Positions 56,922-64,000 of a stretch of DNA of 64,000 nt are shown here, piece after piece. A program made the position numbers and the translations under genes. Position 1 is the first letter of the stretch. The number at the start of each line of letters is the position of its first letter. The stretch spans positions 2,115,831 to 2,179,830 of the forward strand of contig BCIA01000002.1 in the NCBI GenBank assembly GCA_001599815.1, in the 5' to 3' direction. The DNA comes from Furcasterigmium furcatum. Lineage: Eukaryota; Ascomycota; Sordariomycetes; Glomerellales; Plectosphaerellaceae. The notes below the pieces were generated by a model that worked only from the letters and a program-made list of their open reading frames with translations, was not told where the DNA came from and ran no database searches.

Positions 56922-57755
56922 CGAATTGGGCGTGATGATGCCAGCCCAGAGGAAGCGCCGCCGGTTGTTGTTGAGAGGGCCATCCCCCTTGGTGTACTCG
57001 CTGAGACCGGGGTTGATGTTGCCCGGCTTCTCCACGCCGACGTCGAGGAACCTCACGACATTCTCCTGGAAGTAGTCCTCCTTGTTGCCTGGGTAACTTT
57101 CCAGCGTTTCCTCGTCCAGGTCGATGCCGTCACCGCCGAGGGTGAACGAGGGCGTCTCCCACAGGTGGCTCACCCAGATTCCCTGATCGCTGGCCACGAC
57201 AACGACGGTGCAGCCCCAGACGGCCGGAACGCCTCCAACGCGTGGCCGCTTGGCACCTGGGAAGCGATCGGTTTGAGGCTCGCGGTGGTACATATAAAAC
57301 CTGGATGTGGACCAGCTTTCAACGAGGCCATCGTCCCGCCACTTGTGACCGTAGATCGGGCCATGAACATCGATGGCTTCTTTGACTTGCGTCCACCAAT
57401 TCCGTTCGCCTTGTTCGGAGTTCTCGGGCTCGAAAAGGTCGGGGTTGAGAATGTCATTGCTTCCCTCGGGCCGTTGTCGCTTCTCAAGGGCCGGGGAGCT
57501 GCTCCCGGTCAGGAGGCATTGGCCCGCGGCACAGCCACCGCCGCCACAGGCAGGTCGAGGCGGACGGCATGAGTTGCCCCTTTCCTCGGGGTCGATCTTG
57601 GGAATGGCGGAGCTGAGACCATCGCCACACCAGGATCTGCGGAAGACCACGTCCTGGCCGAAGCGGATGATGAGTTCCTTCGGCGTGCCGCTGTTGCTGC
57701 CGCCCTGGGTATCCCGTCCATCGCCAGGCTTGAAGTGCCAGGTCAGGAGACCATC
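56922..57755 (-). CDS. In-frame continuation: end of repeat 3 and start of repeat 4
   Basis: This segment continues the frame of the giant gene directly after the TAG at 57756-57758 and ends at the TAG at 56919. It holds the conserved end of repeat 3 (GLLTWHFKPGDG, ELIIRFGQDVVFRRSWCGDG), a short proline/cysteine-rich linker, and the first part of repeat 4 (RNWWTQVKEAI, VWGCTVVVVASDQGIWVSHL). There is no ATG near its start, only a GTG within the conserved region. It therefore looks like an interior piece of one gene rather than a separate gene. Confidence 0.7.
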
Positions 57756-57758
57756 CTA
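57756..57758 (-). other. In-frame TAG at a conserved Trp position, candidate editing site
   Basis: Repeats 2 and 4 read PWMGLVSW and PWHGLTSW; repeat 3 reads P-stop-DGLLTW, so TAG replaces a tryptophan codon (TGG). In the transcript GAGAGCC (57767-57773) pairs with GGUCUC (57747-57752) with one bulged base, leaving the UAG in a 14-base loop. Confidence 0.6.
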
Positions 57759-60700
57759 AGGCTTGCGGCTCTCGGCATCCATTGGCGCACGCCTGTATGC
57801 GAGAACGTCGATCATTTCGGTGTTCTGAAGACCCAGTGCGTGAAGCTCGCCTCCGAGACTCAGGATGGCCGCATTGATGTAAGCCCTGTGCTGTGGTGTG
57901 ATGTCGGCCTCGGGGGGACCATCTCGATCCAGCGGTGCTGCGATGCCTACCCAGACCCAATCCTGCTCTCTTGTGTTCAGGGGGCCGCCCTCCTCGAGAA
58001 GCTCCTCTAGACCGGGATAATCGTTGCCGCCTTGGCGAAGGAAATCGGTGACACCCCTCTTGTAGTAGTGTTCCGGGTCTTCAGGGAACATGACATTCAA
58101 GTATGCACCGTAGTCGGTGCCTCCGCCAAGGGTGAATGTGGGAGCTTCCCAGAGATGAGCGGTCCAGATGGCGTTAGGAGAAGCGACGACGAGCGTGATG
58201 CAGCCGAAGACGGGAGCAACGCCACCGACATGAGCCTCGTAGTTGTTGGCGTTGACCTTGAAGCGCCTGGACGCGCTGGAGGAGACGTAGTCGCGGTACT
58301 CAGCCGTTGGGTTCTCGAGGATGCCGTAAGGAGTTCCCCATTCCGAACCCTCCGAGATGGTCGCCATCTTGTTCCACCAGTCTGCCTCGCCTTGTGGCCA
58401 GTCTTTCGGGTCCGAGACGGCTTTGAGGCCTGCAAGATCTTCGGCGATCTGACGTTTGGTTGTGTCACTCGTCGTGCTGCTGCAGCTGCTGCAAGGACCG
58501 CAGAAGATTTCTGGTTCGACGATTTCGCAGGCATCAGGGACCGCCACCTCCTCGTCAGTATCTGTGTCGTCGGGCGACATGGGCTGGCGTGTCTCGCCCT
58601 CGGCCAATTTTCCATCGCCGCACCAAGACTTGTCAAAGATGGTCCGCTCCTCCCATCGGACGACAATTCGTTTTACCCTGCCCTTGACCAGAACGGGATC
58701 CTCTTCGGCAGACTGCTCGTCATCCTCGTCCTCGGAGGCGCCGGGACTGAACTGCCAGGACACAAGTCCCATCCACGGCTGGTAGCGGCCGTGCGACATC
58801 TTGTCCAACTCCTCGATGCCAGTGATAGATTCGCTGTCGAGAAAATCGGAACCGCTGAACGTGGCTGGAATAACGGTACCACCCCAAGGAGAGTAGAAGA
58901 CTATCGAGATGTCCTCATCCGGTATGCCGGCGACTTCCATCAGCCAGTCCTCAATGTCTCCTACCCTGTGCGGATACAGCGCATCTCCCTCGAACATGGA
59001 GTTTGGGTCGCTGGGGGAAATGAGAATCGCTTTGAGCCATCGATGAGAGTCTGAGTCGAAGACCTCGCCCTCGCCTGTATCCGGCTCGAGCGTCCTCTGG
59101 AGGAAATTCAGGACATCCTCATTGAAGATCGCATCTGACTCGTCTTCGCTCACGTCGTGCATCCTGAATGAGGGTATCTCCCAGAAGTGAGCCACCATGA
59201 TGGCGCTGGGGGAGACGATCACCAGCGCGGTGCAGCCATGAATAGGGCCGACGCCACCCCCTGCCGGCGACTCGATGATCTTGCCATCGACTTCTTCCGC
59301 GAAGACATCCCAAGAGATTGTCGACGGTTCCTCCTCCACCTCGATGTGATAGTCGATCTTCGGGCCGCGGTTGAGAGCGAGCTGCCATGTCTTGAACCAC
59401 CAGTCTCGTTTACCGGGTTCCCAGGATTCGGGCGTTGACTGAATATTTCCGAGAATCTCTTGACCGGTCTCGGGTCCCTGCCGGCGGAATAGAGAAGGGG
59501 GGCTTCGAAGACACGTAGGACATGTGCCGCGCTTGCACTCAAAGGGAACACAGAGGCCGTTCTCGGTTGGGACTTGGAGAGTGCCCTCAACCTGGGCATT
59601 CTCATGAGGAGCACCGTTGTCCTGCCTCGCTGAGAGAAGGCCTCGACGCCACTTCGATGTACTGGGCCGCAGGTTGTCACACCACTGATTGGTGAAGACA
59701 ATGTTTTCCTCGAAGCGCATGACGAAGCTCTTCGCGCCACCTTCCGGACCCGGAGCGTACATCCACGAGAGAATACCAGCCGAGAACTCGGAGGCCATTG
59801 GATCGGTGATATCGTCCCTCTCGTCACCGAACTCGTCGTTGTCTTCCTTGACCCCCCAGTTTGGGGTGTAGGCGTGCTCGTGGATCATATGCTGCGGGAT
59901 GTTGCCCTCGTCATGGAGCAGCGCCTTGAGCCTGTCGATGGGGCCGCGGCTGCGAATCTCCATACTCCGATACGCTCGAGAGGTGAAGATCCAGGCGCCG
60001 AAGAAATCAGGTGAAGCCGGATCGAGGGGGCCGCCGTTCCTGGTGAGAGGGAACAGGGCGGGGAAGAACTGTTCCGAAGGGTCACGGCCGACCTCGCCGG
60101 CCCTGAGGAAGCGTTCGACTCGCCGCTGGAAGTAGAAGTCCAGACCCCCAGGGTACTGCTCCTCGTACATCTGGTCGTGGGCAAGGTTCGGAATCTGCCA
60201 GATGTGGTTGGTGTACACACCCTTCTTTGAGGCGACGATGAGCATCGTGCAGCCCCAGACAGGACCAGATCCGCCACCCAGGCCAGGTACCCGAAGCGGG
60301 CCGTACAGCTCAGGAGGGTTGTCAAACTCGATCCAGGCACTGGATGAACTACCACCAACGCCGGCCCAGACAGGATCAGTCACAGAAAACTCGGTGCCAT
60401 CCCCGGCGCCATAGTCCATGACGACTCGCCACATCTTGGCCCACCAGTCTCGGGGTCCATCAGCCCAGGTACCGGGGCTGGACAGCTGCTCTGTGAGGAT
60501 GACATCTCCATCGCCAATGTCGCGCTCCTGGAGAGCAGGGCTGGCACCACCAGTCGGGCACGCACCACCAGGGCAGACGCCGGGCGCACAGTCCGGGAAA
60601 GGGGTCTCCGTGGCGGTGCTAAACGAGGTTGCCGTAGTCGTCTCGACCGTTGAACATAGAGTGCGCGTGTAGCAGGCGGCTGTGCTGCAGGTTGTCGAGT

Positions 60701-62909
60701 ATGTGGTCGTGACGGGGGCACCCGGCTCAGCAGCCGCCTCCGTCAGCGGATAGACGTGGCATTCCTGGGAGCAGTGAGGAGCCACCGTGTACTCGGTGGT
60801 GCATGACGAAGCCGTGGAGGTTGTCTCCTCGTTGTCGTCCTCATCCTCATCGTTATTGTCGTCCTCGTTGTTGTCGCCGTCGCTGCCGTCGCTGTTGTCT
60901 CCCGAGTTGTTGTTGTTATCCCCTCCGGGTTTGTTGCCATTACCATCGCCGCCGCCGCCGCCGCCTCCGCCTCCACCATCTCCCTCTTTCTTGTCACCGT
61001 CCTTCTTGTCGCCGCCTTTCTTGTCACCGTCTTTCTTGCCACCGCCTTTCTTGTCGTCTTTTTTGTCATTTTTCTTATCATCTTTCTTTTCGTCCTTTTT
61101 GTCGTCCTTTTTGTCGTCCTTCTTCTTTTCATCATCACCAGGAGCGACAACCACACCTCCCTCGTCATCGTCATCGTCCTCATCCTCATCATCATCACCG
61201 TCGGTGTCAGGAGTCTGGATGATGGAACTAGACGCCACGATCGTTGACAAGTATGAAGAGCTGACGTGAGTCGGTGGCTGGTGAGGGCGGCCAGTGATGT
61301 TGCTCGGCGGCTGGGAACCACTATGGCTGATGCTGGCTGTTGACAGTTGAGGGCCGCCATGACTGAGACCGGTTGGTGAGACGCCGGGAGGGATGCTTGT
61401 TGGTGGCTCACGAGGGCCGCCATGAGTGATAGTCGTCGACTCGCGAGGGCCGCCATGAGGGATACTTGTTGGTGGCTCACGAGGGCCTCCATGAGTGATA
61501 GTCGTCGGCTCGCGAGGACCGCTGTGAGGGTCATCATCTTCCTCGGGAGGCTGCCCAGTGGAACGCGACGCACTGGTTGTCGTCTCGCCTGGACGCGGAA
61601 CAAATGTATCCCTGGTAGTGTCGTTGAGGTCAGAGCGCGTACCGTCATCCGTCTCCTGTGAATCTCCAGCAGTCGTGCCAGATGGAGCTTGGGTCGAAGT
61701 AGACGTGGAGCTGAGAGGGGCGGGCACCGGGACTGCAGTGTCAGAAGGAGAGTCAGCGGTAGGCACGGCTGGTGTTTCCTGCTGAGTCTCCTCTGGAGTT
61801 GCACTGGTGGGACCGGACAGAGGAGGTGAGCCTTGCTCTGCAGACGATGCAGAGGGATCTGGGACGGGCGCTTCAGACGGCGAGGCACCGCCCGTTGCTG
61901 AAGTAGCCGAGGAGACAGGAGCCGGAGGAACAATGGGAGAGTCCTTGGAAGACTCGGACGGCGAGCCGGTTGCTGACGTGGCCGAGGACACAGGAGCGGG
62001 AGGGGAAATGGCCGAGTCCTTGAAAGTCTCAGACGGTGAGGTGCCACCGGTTGCTGAAGTGGTTGGGGAGACAGGAACCGGAGGGAAAATGGACGCGTCC
62101 TTGGAGGTTTCGTCCGACTGCTGAGGCGGAGGAGCTTCGCCGGTCGCCTGAGTCGTTTCAGTGTCCGCGGGAGCTGTCACCAAAGTGGTGCCGTAGTCAA
62201 TCAGGGTGACACTGTGGATGTGCGTGACAACCACGGACTCAGTCCAATTGGGAGCATCGCTATCTGTGCTCTCAGCAGGCGCACAAGGCGCGCCGTCCTG
62301 AAGAACAGGAACAATCTGGGTGTACGTGGTGTAGACCGGAGCTGCAACCTGGGTCGCTCCAGAGATGACCGTCGAGTCGCCGTAGTCGATGTACACAACC
62401 GTCTCTACTTCTGTGACGTAAACCACCTTGGTGGCCTGGGTGGTTGAGGGGCAGGCATCGACCGTGAGGAACTGCGACTCCGTGATGACAATAGTTCCCG
62501 TGACTTGAGTATCGCCCGCTGCAGCGGTTGGTGTCGGGCCCTTACTGATCTTGAACAGACGAGTCTCAGTCCCGGTAGCGGCTTTGTTGAAATCGTCATC
62601 TTGAAGGTCTCGGTTTTTGAGCTTGTTAATGAGATGAATAGGCCGATCGGATGAAGAGATAAGACCGTCTAGCGCGACTGGATGGACAGCGGTGCAGTTG
62701 ATGCGATTGCCGTCGATAAAGATGATGCCATCGTGAACACCAAGGTCGGTGCAAAGATCCACGTCCGAATCTGAGAGGAAGGTTAGTCAAAGTGAAGACT
62801 TGACGGAGCAGGAAAACGACGAACGAGCAGAGCCGACAGCGGAAAGCTGAAGGATAAGGAGGGCAAGGCAGAGGAGCAAAGCTCCGCCCGGCCAGGGCCG
62901 ACGCGTCAT
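57756..62909 (-). CDS. Giant secreted mucin-like VWGCT-repeat protein
   Basis: Exon 1 is 62909-62825 (28 codons, a signal peptide ending VGSA). A 54-base intron (weak GTTCGT donor; TTGACTAAC branch; CTCTCAG acceptor) leads to exon 2 from 62770. The main frame alone would begin at GTG. Up to the TAG it encodes 1699 aa. After a TxxYTTYTQ-type N-terminal part comes a Ser/Thr/Pro-rich mucin-like region with repeats, an acidic then Lys/Asp-rich tract, polyglycine and a cysteine-containing CTTEYTVAPHCSQECHV segment. Then tandem domains of about 260 aa follow: repeat 1 (about 60455-59680), repeat 2 (59412-58615) and repeat 3 (58390-57625), each with WW near its start, a WGCT-type motif (VWGCT, IHGCT, VFGCI), a central GPL, GLxSW and a final WCGD-like motif. 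Probably cell-wall associated. The frame continues beyond the TAG. Confidence 0.8.
60985..61140 (-). repeat. Lys/Asp-rich low-complexity repeats
   Basis: Short tandem units encode KKDDKKDDKKDEKKDD-type sequence and glycine/lysine variants, next to an acidic tract and a polyglycine run in the giant secreted protein. Confidence 0.8.
61336..61530 (-). repeat. HGGPRE-type tandem repeats
   Basis: About five units of 30-36 bases encode HGGPREPPTSIP and HGGPRESTTIT alternately in the mucin-like region of the giant protein. Confidence 0.75.
61880..62115 (-). repeat. About 90-base tandem repeats, Ser/Pro-rich
   Basis: Three imperfect units encode segments around SSKDSPIVPPAPVSSATSAT in the mucin-like region. 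They are likely O-glycosylated and variable in number. Confidence 0.75.
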
Positions 62910-63840
62910 GATGGGCGTCGGGAACGGGAGGAGGCTGATTCAGACTTGTGGAGAGAAGAACAAGGGCGTCGTCTTGTTCAAAGAGTGTTTGCGAATCTGG
63001 ATCGCGCGGGCAGAGGGTGTGCAGGCTCGTCAGCAGATACAAATATCGAGTTGGGTTGGGTTGAGGTGTTGGTTGGAAGAGGGAGGAGATGAGGGTTTCG
63101 GATAGAAACACTTATAGAGACGCGTTCGCTGAGGGAGGTCGGTGAGTGCCAAAGTGAATGGAAGGCACGCTAGCGCTCATTGCTATTCAAGTTGGGCAGT
63201 CACTTGAGGGCGGATGGAAAGAGAATACTCTCCAGGGTGGTATCGATTCTCCTTGCTCACGTGCACTTCGGCCCTTCTAGGCCCGGTTCACGTGAATAAG
63301 GCGAACCATCACTCAAATAGCAGTTCGGTTCGTCAAAGCCGCTCAAGTACTGAATAGGAAGTTTGAGGGCCGTGGAAGTTGTGAATGAGGTCAGCTGCTA
63401 GGCCCTGAACTGCCGCGGGATTGATGCCATAGTGGGACATCTCCAAGAAGAACTCTGGGGATTTATTTCCTTAATTTGGGTGAGTCCGTGAGAGAGCAGA
63501 AACACATTGAGAAACAAACAACCGATGGATAACACCTCCGGTATATTGAAAGACTTCACTGCCATCCTGCCATATTTACATCCAGGATATCTTCGGCGGC
63601 AGAACAGAGTGCCATCCGGGGAAGCCGGGTGATCACGCCGCCTCAAGCTCATTTCCAGGGTGAGCTCAAGGGTCTGGTTGTTCAGGGTGAGCCGATAGTT
63701 ACGAGCCAGGGGGGTGCTGGCTGTCCAGCATCGATACTTGATCGACAAATGATGTTCCCGCTTAGGTTGAATCTGTGTCAATTGATCATCAATACCATAT
63801 TCTCCCATGTCCCTTGCCAGCAAGGTCTTGTTGAAGAGAT
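62910..63840. other. Upstream region of the giant secreted protein gene
   Basis: About 930 bases. Overlapping open frames occur on both strands at 63.4-63.86 kb (one minus-strand frame of about 150 codons from ATG 63853), but neither has a recognisable protein pattern. The first few hundred bases should be the promoter of the giant gene. Confidence 0.4.
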
Positions 63841-64000
63841 ACCTCGAAGTCATCTTCAGTAGAGACTATCTCAATTCGAGCATCAGTATCAAAGTTCTGC
63901 ATCTGGGCCTACAGCAGCACCCTGGAGGTCGTTAAGAGGGTCTATCCGAAAGAGTTGGACGTCCTAGATAATTGAAGCAGTCAGTCTTACCTCGAGTTCA
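63841..64000 (-). other. Possible exons of a gene running off the window edge
   Basis: On the minus strand a CTCGAG|GTAAGA donor at 63990-63991 with a CTGAC branch and possible acceptors near 63922 and 63903 suggests 3' exons of a gene that begins outside the window. Frames are too short to resolve. Low confidence. Confidence 0.2.

Noticed and set aside
57650..57755. Treating the two segments after the TAG codons as separate genes
   Set aside because: Both share the frame of the upstream gene, begin in the middle of a repeat unit and lack an ATG, so they are better explained as one interrupted gene.
60743..62047. A long minus-strand frame in another phase over the mucin-like region
   Set aside because: It overlaps the repetitive coding region of the giant protein and has only shadow composition (Arg/Pro/Leu/Thr-rich); no start or domain.

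Overview
The window looks like nuclear DNA of a filamentous ascomycete (Pezizomycotina, probably Sordariomycetes). Most genes are broken by short introns of about 47-75 bases with GTRNGT donors, CTRAC-like branch points and YAG acceptors. The families present are typical of these fungi: Zn2Cys6 regulators, NACHT-ankyrin proteins, Pth11/rhodopsin-type membrane proteins, DUF3659 proteins, BBE oxidases and GH78 rhamnosidase. I resolved 25 gene models, most by joining exons by hand across splice sites. I saw no tRNA, rRNA, CRISPR array or intact transposon.

Layout. 0.3-9.5 kb holds a small tetra- or tri-span membrane protein, a tiny cysteine-rich secreted protein, a secreted alpha-L-rhamnosidase, a type I membrane protein, a DUF7704-like membrane protein and an F-box-like protein. 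9.6-15.9 kb is a 2079-aa NACHT-ankyrin STAND protein. 16.4-32.1 kb is a run of metabolic and regulatory genes: SDR, Zn2Cys6 regulator, FAD oxidoreductase, a divergent second Zn2Cys6 regulator, an allantoate-permease-like MFS transporter, a rhodopsin-domain membrane protein and a secreted BBE oxidase. It has no synthase backbone, so it may be a catabolic or nutrient-use cluster. 33.2-46.8 kb holds a Vip1-like RRM protein and a concentration of hydrophilic or disordered proteins: a 64-aa protein, a 1057-aa DUF3659/LEA protein, a second DUF3659 protein, and two low-complexity proteins sharing an unusual C-terminal motif. 46.8-50.1 kb is largely empty. 50.1-54.4 kb holds a coiled-coil protein, an unknown membrane-anchored protein and a CxxC flavoenzyme. 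55.6-62.9 kb is a very large secreted protein with mucin-like and charged tracts, four tandem copies of a roughly 260-aa VWGCT domain and a cysteine-rich tail.

The most striking signal is three in-frame TAG codons, and no TAA or TGA, that interrupt otherwise continuous reading frames: two in the giant VWGCT protein (57756-57758 and 56919-56921) and one in the second Zn2Cys6 regulator (24343-24345). The first falls where two sister repeats carry tryptophan. In all three, the A of UAG can be drawn in a hairpin loop. This is what candidate sites of fungal sexual-stage A-to-I mRNA editing (UAG to UGG) would look like. Pseudogenisation or sequence error remain the alternatives.
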